A DNA stretch of 64,000 bases from Taeniopygia guttata (Eukaryota > Chordata > Aves > Passeriformes > Estrildidae): assembly GCF_048771995.1 (NCBI RefSeq), contig NC_133063.1, forward strand, positions 23,029,810 to 23,093,809, read 5' to 3'. Every line of letters begins with the position of its first letter. The first letter of the stretch is position 1. Shown here piece by piece: positions 1 to 10,495 of this stretch. A model generated the notes under the pieces. It made no database searches. It was given only the letters and a program-made list of their open reading frames with translations, and had not been told where the DNA came from. The translations under genes and the position numbers were made by a program.

Positions 1-2559
1 TCCTGACCCCCTGCTGGGGTCCCAGGCCCTCCAGGGCAGCCAGAGGGAAGCCCTGGATTCCCACAAGCTGCTGCCCTGGGCAGCAGGGCTAGTGCTTTGG
101 CCAGTGGGCCAACAATCCTCAGAATGTATTTCTGCTGGCCTCTCAGTGCTCGCTTTGTTTTTTGTGGGATTTGTTCAGGTGAGCAGTGTGACCCATGCAG
201 ATTCTGAACAAGTTGTCCCTGTCCATGGTGAATGCAGTCCTCAGAACCAGGGTGAAAGGTAAAGTTGTTCTTTCCCTTTCGCAGTCTCTACTCCGGCTGA
301 CTGTGACAAGCTGTAGTCCCTGACTGCTTGTTTGGGTTTGACTGGAGGGGGAAGAGTTGACAGCTCTGCTTGCAGCCTAACACCAGTGCTGTTCCTAAGG
401 GCTTCCCTTTGAAATGCTCTGTCTGGGGCACCTCTGCCAGGCACCTCTCTGACGCAAACCAATTTCTTGCCCCAGATGGGTGCAGGATATGCCATCAAAG
501 CTGTTGCTGCAGCAGCATCCTGGGAAGAAGCCTCCTCTCTGCAGCCTGAAAACCCGCGCATGAGCAGTTTGCCCTGCTCAAGCCAGGAGAGAAAGAAGCG
601 GTTCCTGAAGCTGCTGAGTACGTCCTGGGGATTTCTTGTCCGAATGAGCAGTGTATTCTAGTGTGTGTGCCTCAGCAAGAGCTGTAGCACATGTTCCTTC
701 TTGCTTTGGTGCTGGGAGAGGAATTTTGGACTCCCTGCAGAAGCCACCGCGGTGCTTGGATGCAGCAGGGAGCGCTTGGGGAGTTCCTTTTGCCTTTGAG
801 GGCAGCTGGGCTTGGGTGGGCTTTGCCTGAGCTTCCCTCTAGAGTAAAGACAAAAGCAGAGATTGTTTCGGGAGCAGCAGAAGGCTGCGACCTAGCCAAT
901 GACTCAGAGGAGGTGTGTGTGCTAGTCTGGCCAAACTGAGCAGAACAGTTGGCTTGCTAGATTCTCTTTAGACTCCTGACTTGTCACGAGTCATTGGAGA
1001 CAAAAGACTTCAGAGAAATTGATTGGCTGTAGGGCTGCTTTCATACTGGTGTTGTTTCTATGACTGTACTTCTGTTATTCCTTCTACAGATTACATAGGC
1101 CCCTGCCATCTAAATCCCCACTCTAAGGGCTTTTCACATGAAAACAAAGGAAACTTGCAGCAAAGAAATTGAGGAAGCGGAAGAGATGACCAGGACCACT
1201 TCAGGATTACTTCCTCCAAATGCAGCTTGGGGCTGGACTCACAATTAAAGCCCTATACACCCTCAAGCCTGTTGGACAATTCCCTTCCTTGTCAGCCGTA
1301 GAATAAGGCTCTATGTTGACTTCTGAATTGGCCATTCTTTCTTAAAGATGGAAAGTCCCTCTTAAGGGCATTCTGGTGTGTTTTGGATTTGGCAAGTGTC
1401 TTCTTCCTTGACCACCTCCAGCCTACACTGCCTTTGGAATGCTGTCCATTGGCTAGCTTGTGCCCAGCTGTGGACTTCTGGATGAGGCAGAAAGGGCAAT
1501 TGCATTTCCCAGTGAAGAGCAGGGCAGCCAAAACATCCTGTGGAGATACAGGCTTTCAGCTGTGCTTTCAGAGGCTTTTGGTTCCTGCTCGCTGTAGCTG
1601 GCACCTCTCCTCTGGGACTGCTCCTGCCTCCCACCTGGCCATGTATTATAGGTACGAGGCTCTGCAAGTGGAAGGAAGAAGGTGGGCACGTCTGCTGGCA
1701 GCACAGGAGAGCAGAGAGGAAACGGCCTGGCAGGACCCTGGCCAGCGAGGCAAGGCACCCGCTGGACCTGCTCTTTGTCAACAGAAAAGGACTGGTGGGT
1801 GATGGCACGCTTGGGGTTGTCTGGGGCTCAGCAATCATGAAAAGCCTCTGTGCTTAAATGGGTTTGTCCCTCTTTCTGTGCTTTCTGTTGTCCCTGTGCT
1901 CTGCAGTGCCTGCCCAGGGGCTGTATGGCTGCGTGGCACAGCTGAAGTGCAGGAGGGCCTCATTTGTCTGCCCTTTGAGGTGCCTGCTCACAGCAGCCTT
2001 TTCCATCTGCAAGCTCCATCTGGAGAGTGACTTCCTCCCTGTGTTTAGTCCCAGAGGCCAGGGCCTGTCATCTGCAGTCCCAGGTGGCATTGAGGGCTAC
2101 CCAGTGCCTCAGGCTGGTGTGACCCTACCACCAACAACAGGAGACAGTGGTAGGTGTTTGTTTCCAAAGTCACATCCTTCAGGGGCGGTGTGCCATGTGT
2201 GTCCTTTGTCCAGCCCAGCCCCAGACCTAAGGATCAGATGCAGGCACTGCTGCTGCCGCCGCTGAAGTCAGCGAGGATTTGGTGGTTGGTTTCCATCCCA
2301 GCAGAACTGGTCACTTATGAAGCCAGGTGCTGATGGTGCCCTACAGATCTCTGGGCTGCACAGCTTTGGGGGAGCTGTCCCTTCTTGTTATTCCCCATCA
2401 GGGAAAGCTGTACCTGCCAGGTGTGCGTCAACAGGGCAAACAGGGAGTGCGTGAGTCTCTTCCATCTGTGTCTGCCAAGAGTGGTGGCCTTTGAGATTAA
2501 GTGGCACAAAGTCAATTGCTTGTGGTCCTGTTGGGAAGGATAGATAAATATGATTGTCT
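1..2559. other. No recognised gene; moderately GC-rich unique sequence
   Basis: I recognise no gene family or complete repeat here. The stretch has many pyrimidine-rich tracts ending in CAG, so short open frames flanked by splice-like sites occur often. Two exon-like segments are noted: 476-617 (own entry) and 2077-2149, with a CTGCAG acceptor, a GTGGTAGG-type donor and an open frame of about 24 codons. The composition resembles the introns of the HSF5-like gene further right, so it could be intron or flank of another family copy whose exons lie left of the window. That last point is inference. Confidence 0.4.
476..617 (+). other. Exon-like segment, unknown gene
   Basis: A pyrimidine-rich stretch ending CCCCAG precedes an open frame that starts with ATG GGT GCA. 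It runs 47 codons and meets a good donor (CTGA/GTACGT) at 618. The peptide begins MGAGYAIKAVAAAASW and ends with a basic-hydrophobic stretch (SSQERKKRFLKLL). It ends one base into a codon, so it would need a following exon. I do not recognise the product and found no partner exon in phase nearby, so this may be a chance open frame. Confidence 0.2.
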
Positions 2560-2699
2560 AGCAGAAGAACCACAATAGTACAGCCAGGATGAATATCATG
2601 CCCCCTACTGGCCGGACAACAACCTTACCTACAGAGGGGTCCAAAAGCCAAATGGACTGTTCCATCTCACCCCCCAGAATGTATGGTTCACCCCACACC
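2560..2699 (+). other. Short open stretch beside an LTR, possible ERV remnant
   Basis: The segment directly left of the 2700-3033 LTR-like sequence reads open on the plus strand for about 40 codons in a non-repetitive, coding-like way (residues include HAPYWPDNN and LFHLTPQNVWF). Its position before an LTR fits the tail end of a retroviral internal region. I could not match it to a named protein, so the link to a retrovirus is inference. Confidence 0.25.
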
Positions 2700-3033
2700 T
2701 GTAACCCTCCCCTGAAGCATCTAGTGCCTGTAACCCCATTGGCCCAAGTCTTGTTCCAGCCCACCTTGAAGCCCCCCTGATAAGGGGTCTCCGAGGGGCC
2801 AGACGCCCTCTTGGAACTTCCTCCCTCCTCCTGGATCCCCCCTCTTGGAGTCCCTGCTCTTCCCCTTGTCTCTCCCCTCCCCCATCACCTCAGGCCCAGC
2901 CACGTGCTGTGTCTAGCAGCTCGAGGCAGGACCTCTCTCCATCCCGAATAAACCTTATCTTCCAAGAGCAATCAACAGAGATCTCTCCTCTGTATCCACC
3001 CAAACCGTCCTGGAGCCCTCTAACGTCTTTACA
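2700..3033 (+). mobile_element. Solo LTR-like sequence, retroviral, family unknown
   Basis: The block begins TGTAAC and ends TTTACA. It carries an AATAAA at 2947-2952 and a C/T-rich tail typical of an avian LTR R-U5 region. The length is about 334 bp. No target-site duplication could be seen, so the start is uncertain; a second TGTAAC lies 30 bp inside. This is a fossil. Orientation is taken from the polyadenylation signal. Confidence 0.5.
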
Positions 3034-3265
3034 TGGTCCCTCTGTGAATATCCATGTTAGTTAATGCTGCTAAACCCTAAACCTGCCTGTAGCACAGCAG
3101 CAGAGGAAAAAGCCTCTCAGCTCTGCAGGTGTGATAAGCTGCCACTGATGCACAGAAAATCTGCATTTTGTCTTTATGAGGAAGAGAAGAAGTGGTTTAG
3201 CAGTGAGAGAAGGAGGAATGGTTCTTCTGATTTTTCCTTCTGTCTTATACAGGCAGATCTCTGTG
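3034..3265. other. Unassigned spacer
   Basis: Between the LTR-like block and the end of the PIM-like fragment there is 230 bp of unique, purine-rich sequence with no recognised feature. Confidence 0.4.
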
Positions 3266-3815
3266 GCTCATAGGTGTGCCCCTGACTGGCAGCAAACGGG
3301 GGAATCCCCAGAGCCATAGCCAGGTTGGGCCATGAGATGCTGGGACCAGCCGGGACCATAGCCCTGGGTGGGCTCACCAGCTAAGTGTGGGCAGACTGTG
3401 TCTTGCAGGTCGGTGCCACAGACAAAGTCCATCAGTTTTGCCTGTCCGGTGGCCAGGTCGAGGAGGATGGTCTCTGCTTGGATATCCTGGTGCAGGACCA
3501 CATTGTCCTGCTGCTGCAATATTGCATGGCCTCCAGCATCCGGAGGAACAGCCCCGCACCACCTCCTCCAACATGGAGCCCCCATGGCAGAAGGAAGTCA
3601 AAGAGGTTCTGAGAGTGCTCAGGGCGATCCATCACCAGCAAGAAGCTATTAGGGAGCTGCCACAAATCCAAGAGCTGAACAACACCATGGAACCCAGTGG
3701 ACACCTTGTCCAGCAGCTCAGTCTCCAGGAGCATGCAGATTCTGTAGGGTTGCAAAAAAACCACAAGGCCATCAGCAGGGCTGGTACCGTTCAGGGCTCT
3801 GGAAGCCCTCACCCA
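3266..3815 (-). pseudogene. PIM-family Ser/Thr kinase-like pseudogene fragment
   Basis: Read on the minus strand this matches the middle of PIM1-type kinases. The segment LDKVSTGFHGVVQLLDLW corresponds to the PIM stretch after the N-lobe helix. It is followed by SFLLVMDRPEHSQNLFDF (the hinge, usually LERPEPVQDLFDF) and then the catalytic and activation regions. The second half lies in another frame, so there is at least one frameshift near the LEAMQYC helix. The catalytic loop reads HQDIQAET in place of HRDIKDEN, and the DFG motif reads DFV. The glycine-loop exon and the C-lobe are absent, and similarity fades near 3266. With these losses it cannot be an active kinase. PIM1-like copies are expanded in songbirds (established knowledge), so it is best read as a decayed member. 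Confidence 0.75.
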
Positions 3816-4099
3816 GCCCAGGATGCTCTGAGCCCTCCACTGAGCTCACGCCCGCTCTCCCTCCAGGTGTCCTGGTGGTTTCCACTCTCCCAGGCCTTGG
3901 CTTTCCCCGCCTGTCCCTTGCTGTTTTCTGCTGTCGGCCCGAGTCACTCACCAGCTCGCCCTAATGACCGATGCGATCCCGTGACACACATTCCATGGGC
4001 ACCGGTGAGCCAGTGGGAGCAGCGGGCTGAGCTCAGATCCTGACCTGCGGAGTCCCCGCTCCCTGTCCTCCACCGTCCCCCTGCTCCGTCCCTGCCAGC

Positions 4100-4560
4100 C
4101 CCACAGCGCACGTCTCTGCCAGCCCCAAGTAGACGGCGCCGGGCACCGCGCTCCTGCAGGTAACCCAGTGGAATCGCTCCTGCAGGGCTCCTGAGCCTTC
4201 CCTGTGGGCGAGACGCGGCTGTCGGCGCTCGGGCCGGGGCTGGGAACAATCCCCGACCTCCCCGCTACGTCCCCCGAGCAGCCCGGGCCGGGCACCTCCA
4301 CCCGAACGGGGCAGCGGCGGCTCGGGACGGGCGGCCGCGCTACCGAGCGGCTGAGCTCGGTCCGGGGAAGGCGCAGTGGAGGCGGGGGTGAGGCCCTGCT
4401 ACGTGTGTCCTCCGCGGGCCCCGAGAGGAGCCGGAAGCGGAGTTGGGGCCGGAGTCGTGACAGACGGAGCCGAGGCCCGGCCATGCTGCCCAAGACGCAG
4501 CTACTGATGCACGCCCGGCAGCGCCAGCGGCAGTACGGCGAGGGCCGCCAAGGAGGAAGC
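4100..4560. promoter_or_regulatory. CpG island with ETS-type promoter motif
   Basis: About 460 bp is strongly G+C- and CpG-rich compared with its flanks and has no TATA box. Near 4430 is a GCCGGAAGCGG motif, the consensus for ETS/GABPA sites in housekeeping promoters. About 45 bp later an ATG in a fair context (CCGGCCATGC) opens a plus-strand frame. The island also lies upstream of the minus-strand PIM-like fragment, so it could have been that copy's 5' region instead. Confidence 0.55.
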
Positions 4561-4677
4561 GCTGCCGACTGCTCTACAGACTCGCTCCATCATTTGAACA
4601 ACACTGCTCAATCCACAGACCATGAAACAGAAAGAGAAAAATCACCCGCTTGCAGGAATGCCCAGAGTGTGCAGTGA
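4483..4677 (+). CDS. Possible small ORF / first exon, 64 aa, unknown
   Basis: The frame starts at the first ATG after the ETS-like motif of the CpG island. Its first 23 codons are basic and polar (MLPKTQLLMHARQRQRQYGEG) and lie in CpG-rich DNA. After about 4548 the frame crosses into the A-rich minisatellite block, where it reads on for about 40 codons before a stop. The change of composition suggests a genuine exon-1-like start fused to unrelated repeat sequence, either by loss of the donor site or by insertion of the repeat. I do not recognise the peptide. It could be a remnant of a host gene's first exon or a young ORF. Confidence 0.3.
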   Translation: MLPKTQLLMHARQRQRQYGEGRQGGSAADCSTDSLHHLNNTAQSTDHETEREKSPACRNAQSVQ

Positions 4678-5470
4678 AAAGATGAAAACAATGGACCCTT
4701 GCAAAAGTCCCCAGACCGTACCACTAAATGAAAAAGCATGGATGCTTGCACAAGTTTGCAGACTGTGCTAAAAAAGGAAGATAAAAAGACACTTGCATGA
4801 GTTCTGTAGTTGTACAGCAAATCGGGGGGGGGGGGGGGGGGGAAAGGACACCTGCAGAAATCCACAGAGTGTAAAAGAAAAAGGAAGAAAAAAGGACACG
4901 TGCATGTGTCTGCAGACCCTACAACCACAGAGATAAAAAATGGATGCCTTCAGACACCCTGCTGGGCAAGAGACACTCCCTTTTGAGCTGAAGCTGTTGG
5001 CAGGAGCTTTACCAAAAATATGGCATCATTATGTCAGTTTTGTTTCGGCCCAGTGAAAAATCTCTTACTTACCTGTCAGACCGTTAAAAACTTTGTGGGA
5101 TGACACCAACAAGAAAGCCCTGCCAACTGCTCTATGGATTCATTCCATCATTTGATCTGTTCTGCTCAAGTCTGCAGGCCAGGAAAAAAAATTGAAAAAG
5201 AACCCATTTGCACACGTCCCCAGTCTGTGCACGACAAAGAGGAAAAAAAGGGTCACCCGCAGCAATCAGCCAACTGTATAAGAAGAAGGCAAAATTAAGA
5301 CATTTGCACATGCCTGCACACCCTACAATTGCAGGGGAAAGAGAAGGATGCTTGCATTTGTCCACAGCCTTAACAGTATCAGGCGACAAAAAGGACTCCT
5401 TTGACAGGGCACACACTGTCCCAAAGCAACACAAAACCCACTTGCAGTGCATAACCCGTAGCTCAAAGTA
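4549..5470. repeat. Degenerate ~48-bp minisatellite in a tandemly duplicated block
   Basis: Two levels of repetition are visible. (1) A segment containing CTGCCGACTGCTCTACAGA and CATCATTTGA (4560-4600) recurs as CTGCCAACTGCTCTATGGA and CATCATTTGA (5118-5155), an offset of about 557 bp. (2) Each half contains roughly six or seven diverged units of 43-60 bp. A unit is an A-rich run, then GGACACTTGCA or GGATGCTTGCA, then a GTCTGCAGAC-like core. Examples start near 4685, 4731, 4783, 4841, 4888, 5180, 5241, 5290, 5342, 5388 and 5431. A 19-G run sits inside one unit. No CR1 or LTR similarity was noticed. Confidence 0.75.
4824..4842 (+). repeat. Poly-G run (19 G)
   Basis: An uninterrupted run of 19 G inside a minisatellite unit. 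It could form a G-quadruplex and is a likely site of sequencing or assembly length error. Confidence 0.9.
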
Positions 5471-6492
5471 TCCAAGAGGAATGCAGAACAGGCACCAAGC
5501 TCACACACCCTGTACCTTGGCCACCAGTGCTTCTGACTAAAACTAGTTCCCTAAATTGGAATGCCTGTCATTCCTGCCCATTTACTGCATGGCTAACATC
5601 AACCAGCAAATTGTAGGGCTCACTGAAGGAAGAACGATTTTTTTAGTGGGGAAAAGATGCCGAGGAACAAATGGCCCATATGTGTTTGCATGACACTGGA
5701 GCAGTGTTGATGTTGGCAATATGGCAGGGACACGTCCTCTGCACGGGGCAGTGCCCACGTCATGTTAATGGCCAGGGGGGCCCTTGGGGCAGCCCTCACA
5801 GTGTGGGTGCACCCATGCCTGTTCTCTCCACTTCCACCAGCTGCCAGGTCAGCCCTTCTCTTGACAAAGTTCTCTGTCCCACACTGAGCTCCTGGTGCCT
5901 GTGCAAAAAAACACTCCCTTTGGCTTGTGGGAAACCTGGCAGGTCAGATTCCTCCATGGATGTGGGTTTGAAATCTCTGTCATGGCCACGCTGGATACGT
6001 GCTGCATAGTAGTACTGCATTTTTCAGTCATTTGCTGCATTCTCATTTTTGGCCTGCAGGAGCTGAGTGAATTGATCCTGGTTTTCCTGAGCTTAGCCTT
6101 TTCTTTTCTGGGCCGTATAGCTCACTGAACCACAAACTCCACGTCTGCTGCAGACAGTTGCAAGCACCAAACAGGCAAAAAATCCAAAATGCAGGTTCTG
6201 TGGAATTCTTGTCCATCATTTCATTCTAAACCTCCTCAGAATGTGCCACAGGTAGAAGCAAACAGGTCCCAATCTCACAGGTAATAGGAGAAGGCCTCAG
6301 GTCAAGAACAGGAGTTCAGCCAATGGCTACAGGAAGCAGAGGAATTTGCAAGGCAGGTGAGTGCTGGAGATGATGGAGGCCTGCCAAGCTTCCTGCTCTT
6401 GTCTTGCTGCTGAAATCCTGAATTTCATTGTGGTAAACAGGCAAAATGAAATTAAAAGGAGGCTGATGACTTCTAGAAAAAATGTGCCTATT
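5471..6492. other. No gene recognised
   Basis: About 1 kb of unique-looking sequence. Short open frames exist (for example 5671-6009), but none has splice sites plus recognisable similarity. I saw no LTR or CR1 hallmark. Confidence 0.4.
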
Positions 6493-6978
6493 TGTTAAAA
6501 ACTAGAACAACAGAGGACGAGGCCTCAGGGTAAGCCTAGGGCCTGACGGAAAAGCCAGAGGTAACTGTAACAGTGCCGTGTAACAACGTGTTTCTCCAGA
6601 CACGAGGTACCCTTGAAAGACCCCGGGTGCGTCCCACCCAGGGATTTTTAAAGTCTCTTGCTGTTGCTTGCTTGGTGCGCTTTGGATCCTCTTGCAGATG
6701 GGTCCTTTTCTTGCTCACTGACAGGTCTGTAAGATGGTGCAGTCTGACCAATCAGTTTGGAATACAGCAATCCTATTGGGTGGCTGGTTTCCCAATCGTA
6801 GTTCGAGTTGCTCTCATCACCCTTTGATGTAACTTTTCTGGAAGATTCTTACTATTGCACCTTAGTACTACCCCGCATTTCTCTGTTTAGTAGCCATATA
6901 CACACACTTAAATAACCGTACATTTAACTGAATAACTTATCACATTAATTATAAAACACCTCATTATATTGATTAACA
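6493..6978 (-). mobile_element. Solo LTR-like element with TGTTAA...TTAACA ends
   Basis: The segment starts TGTTAAAAAC and ends GATTAACA, giving 6-bp terminal inverted repeats, and is 486 bp long. Inside are CCAAT motifs on both strands (near 6747 and 6775). On the minus strand there is a TATA-like CTTTAAAAATCC (near 6645), which favours minus orientation. No target-site duplication is evident. It lies 66 bp from the point where the HSF5-like exon is cut. A similar-length LTR with the same ends lies at 11918-12404. Confidence 0.5.
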
Positions 6979-7044
6979 ATCCATAATGGCTTAGTGTAAT
7001 AGTTAACTATTAGTAACTTTGCCTTTGAAAGTGAATTTATTTAT

Positions 7045-7461
7045 AACAGCGTCCGCTCCGTGCGCTGGGACAGCCGGGCCCAGGGGCTGCTCATCGACCG
7101 CTCCCTCTTTGAGCGGGAGCTGCTCAGCCCGGGCGACGCCCAGGGGCCGGCCCCGCGCCCCTTCAGGGCCACGCGGTTCCGCTGCTTCGTGCGCCAGCTC
7201 CACCGCTACGGCTTCCGCAGGGTGCCGGGCCGGGCTGGCTCAGCTGCGCCGGGCGATGCCGGGGCCTGGCTCCACTACAGCAACCCCTGCTTTCGCCGCG
7301 ACCGCCCCGACCTCCTGCTCCGCGTCAGGCGCCGGAGCACGCCCAACAGGCAGCGGCCGGCGGCGGGGCGGGAGGGCCGCAGGCGCCAGCCCAGCCGCTT
7401 CCAGCAGCACCATCCAGAGCGGGTGGTGCCCTCCTTCCCCGCCGGGCAGCCCCCAGAGCCG
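7045..7461 (+). CDS. HSF5-like: HSF5-like exon 1 (5'-truncated), HSF-type DNA-binding domain
   Basis: HSF5 is a testis-biased member of the heat-shock-factor family with an N-terminal winged-helix DNA-binding domain. The frame here reads NSVRSVRWDSRAQGLLID, then LFERELLSP. Next comes a recognition-helix region (TRFRCFVRQLHRYGFRRV), then WLHYSNPCFRRDRPDLLLRVRR, and later a RFQQHH motif. These follow human HSF5 (SIRWDGRGEGLLID, LFEAELLSP, FIRQLNLYGFRKV, FHNPHFRRDQPQLLVHLKR) in order and spacing. The first ~25 residues, including the start codon and the NFPAKLW helix, are missing. At 7045 the GC-rich coding sequence abuts AT-rich DNA next to an LTR. A donor (CCG/GTGAGA) follows at 7462, and the exon ends on a codon boundary. 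It is either a truncated pseudogene or a gene with a replaced first exon. Confidence 0.8.
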
Positions 7462-8155
7462 GTGAGACGGGGCGGGAGCTGCGGGCGCGGAGGGTGGCGG
7501 GGCTGAGGCCGCGGGCACTGCCCGGCGGGGCAGGAGCGGGCCCTGCCCGTGCTGGGGCTGCTCAGCACAGCTGCCCCGGCTGGCACAGGGGCTGTCCTTG
7601 GGCAAGGCAGCTGTGCCGGCAGGGCCCGGGAGCTGTGCCGGCTGTGCCGGGCTGCCGGGGCTGGGGGACAGTCCCGCCGCGGCTGCGCTCACCACGGCCT
7701 GGCCCGCTCGGCTGCAGCTGGCCCTGCATTGCGCCCTGGCTGGCGCTGCTCCTTGCCAGTTCTGGGGTTCTTGGGGAGCTCTCCGTGAGTGCGTGTGAGC
7801 TGAGGGCTCGGTCCTGGTCAGGTCCAGTGGGAGGGACCCCCCTGTCCCTCTGGGGCAGTGGGGAAGAGAGCTCCAGTTGGGTTTCTGGCAGTTGGCCCCT
7901 GCCAGGGAAGGGCAGTGGAATAGTTTTCCCAGATAGCGGAGCAAATAGGGAAGACCTAAGTAGACAAGGAAATGTCTAGTTGAACAGCCCCAGAACAAGT
8001 TGGTTGGTTTTTTTTCTTCTTTCTCCCCGTGCTTGGGAGGATGGGAGCTTTTGTCTTCCCTGACAGAAACACAGTTGCTGCCAAGGGAAACACACCCAAA
8101 GACCAATAATGACCCAGCTTTTCCTTTGCTTCCTTTCTTCTTCCCTCCTACACAG
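7462..8155 (+). other. HSF5-like intron 1 (inferred)
   Basis: GC-rich at the start, grading into a pyrimidine-rich end (TTCTTCCCTCCTACACAG at 8138-8155) that makes a strong acceptor. The right end (about 8040-8120) is similar to 12880-12960. Open frames here are long because of GC richness, and none looks like a protein family. Confidence 0.45.
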
Positions 8156-8493
8156 TGCTCTCCTATCAGGACCTTGCTGCTGGCTGGCCTCAGGGTTTAG
8201 AGCTGCCTCCAGGCCCTTCCAGGCAAAGTGCAGGTGCTTGGGAGTCTGAGGTTTTCCTAGCATCTTCCAAGAAAGTCTTTGCCACATCTGGACTTCTTGG
8301 GGTTTCATCAGAGGAATCAGGCATGGACAAATTTCAACTCAACTGTGAGCTCACCATTCTGCTGCTTCCCATGGAGCTTAAGTGCCACCCTGAGCTCATC
8401 GTTCCTCTGGTTCCTGTAGACCATCACAGCCCTCCCATGGCCTCTCCACAGAGAAGCCTTCCGAGCAGCATTTGCCAGTCTGCAGTCCATCAG
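8156..8493 (+). CDS. Probable HSF5-like internal exon
   Basis: Bounded by a strong acceptor (CCTCCTACACAG) and a donor (CATCAG/GTATGG), with one frame open across all 338 bp. The peptide is Ser/Pro-rich and ends DHHSPPMASPQRSLPSSICQ, in keeping with the low-complexity middle of HSF5, although I cannot align it residue by residue. The phases do not fit: exon 1 ends at a codon boundary, whereas the open frame here needs one base from the previous exon. It also ends on a boundary, whereas the next exon needs one base. Either two small exons are missed or the copy carries frameshifts. Confidence 0.4.
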
Positions 8494-9335
8494 GTATGGA
8501 AAGAGTTTTTACCTTTCCTCTTCAAACAGGTCCTGATTAGTGACCATTTGAAGTGTTCTGCCACAGTGCTCTGTCATGGGGAAGTCTCAAGGAAGAATCA
8601 GGTAGAAAGTGCCAAGTTGCCTAGGAAGAGGGACCTTGAAAACAGAAAGATTCTCTGCCTGCTTTTCCTGTCCTTGCTGGGGATTTGGAGGGTGTTCTGG
8701 GAATTTTCCAGACAGCCTCTCTGTAGGGGTACAAGGGAAGGTGAAAGATACTGCCTGAAAAGTGGTCAGTGTTAGGTGTACTCCCCTCTTTCTTTGAATG
8801 AAGCCAAACTAGGACGGTGATAGGATATTGCAGATGTTTAACACTGTCTGCCCTGCAAATCAAGCCGTGCCATTGAAATGAGCTCTGTGTGCTCTAGAAC
8901 AGTGGGAGCTGAAGAATGCGGCCTCACACTCAAGGTTGTTTTTAGAATCAACTCACTGTATAATTTCAGTGTGTGTGTCCGAGGATCTGTGCTCTTCCTG
9001 GGTGAATCCACTTTCTGTGGTCTTCTGTGATGAGAAACTCAATCAGCCAAATCCCAGAGCTGCTGGGAAGATGCAAAAGACTGTGATTATAAGGTGTGTG
9101 TGTGTGTGCCTCTATCACTTTTACAATCCATGCTTTAATCTATGTACATGTCAATTGGGATAAATATTTTGTAGGAGGAAGAAACTCACTCTTCCAATCC
9201 CCTGGGAAGTCTGAATACATTTCTGGAACTGAGGTTGCTGTGTGTTTCCTGTGATGTTTGATCCAAGGCAGCAATGGAGCTCTGCATCCCAAAGCCACAT
9301 TGTGGAGCCTGACCAATGTGTTTGGATTCTTGCAG

Positions 9336-9502
9336 TCACCCCAGGCAGTTCAGCCCCCTGTGCTGCAGCTGGCAGTGCTGGTTTTGGAGCATGGACAGCT
9401 CCCAGCTGGCTGTGGAGTACTCTTGGGGAAGAAGAATTGTCACCAGTGGATCTGGACATGGTGCTTGAGACACTGGAGGAGATGTTTTCTCCGTCTGCTC
9501 AG
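9336..9502 (+). CDS. HSF5-like: HSF5-like internal exon
   Basis: Acceptor TTTGGATTCTTGCAG at 9335, donor GCTCAG/GTAACT at 9503. The frame ends GEEELSPVDLDMVLETLEEM then FSPSAQ. This resembles the human HSF5 stretch EVNLEAVFQIVDELHSSP, an amphipathic acidic helix in the middle of the protein. The exon ends on a codon boundary and joins in phase to the exon at 10496. The first part (Ser/Ala/Trp-rich) has no clear match, and the true start may be slightly different. Confidence 0.55.
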
Positions 9503-10495
9503 GTAACTGCATTGGACAGGGATGAAAGGGGCTGGACTGAGAGCTTTTGAATGTTATTGCAGGGCTGAGAAGCAAAGGCTTCTTGAGTTCAGTTGTAAAT
9601 GGACAGGGAAGGATTTGCTTGGTAAAAGAAGATTTCCTAAAGAAGAGGGAATGAAAAGGGGGATAGCCCTTAAGTCAGGATGAGAGGAGCTGGCCAGGTT
9701 TGGGTGCTCGTTTTCCTGGGAAGAATCCCTCCTGGAGGGGCATTTGTGGTGAGGAAGTGGAAGCTCTGTAGGTTCTAAGAGACTTTGATGGGAAAGAAGA
9801 GAAGAGTGTTTGGAGAATTGCCACTGAAGGCAAAGTGTCCCGTGCAGGGAGGGGCATGCGAGAGGTGCCTCTGTTCCAGCAGCAGATGTGGAGATGTGGG
9901 CTCTGCCTCTTTTGGGTGGGTAGGCCAAGGCAAAGGAGGGCTGGGCTGCAGCTGCTGCTGCTGTGAGAGCCCTGCTGTGCCTGTAGGCGCTCCCACAGCC
10001 ATGGGTGGGGCTGGGCTGGAGCTGCAGCTTTCCTGTCCTCTCAGTAACCTGGTGCCTGCAGTCCAGTTTCCATCCTCAGCTGGGCAGACTGGCCAGTCTT
10101 GCTGTCCATGTTGCAGAGCTCAGTCACCTTGCTCTTGGGCATCTCTGTGGGAAGAGTTGTGTGTTCCCATGCAGTCTTGCCAAGCTGCAGCCTGGATGAG
10201 ACTGCTGTGCTCAGGGCTGTGGAGGGAGGAGCACATCCCTGTGCCAGGAGCTGGCAAGATTTGTTCCTTAGCAGCCATTCCACGTGTTTAGTGTCACACC
10301 CATGTCCAACACTGTCAGCTTTGACAGACTTTGGATGGTGTTTGAGGAGTCAAATCTTTTTGACAGTTGAAGGGCTTTGGGGCCCAGACTTCTTGTTAGG
10401 AGCAAGGGATTAAGAGTGTGAGCCACAGAGTTGTTGGGCCAGGTGTTCTGTGTGACTGCAGAGAAGGGTTTCTTTCTTTCTGTGTCTCTTTCAAG

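Noticed and set aside
1858-2265. Open frame of 135 codons starting with a signal-peptide-like MGLSLFLCFLLSLCSAVPA
   Set aside because: The hydrophobic start comes from a pyrimidine-rich tract ending CTCTGCAG that looks like an intron end. The rest has no family resemblance.
5132-5452. Minus-strand 106-codon frame with Cys/Lys/Phe pattern as a gene
   Set aside because: It lies wholly within the minisatellite; the periodic pattern reflects the repeat unit. It is kept only as an observation.
7240-8106. 288-codon minus-strand frame
   Set aside because: It is antisense to the HSF5-like exon 1; GC richness keeps several frames open.
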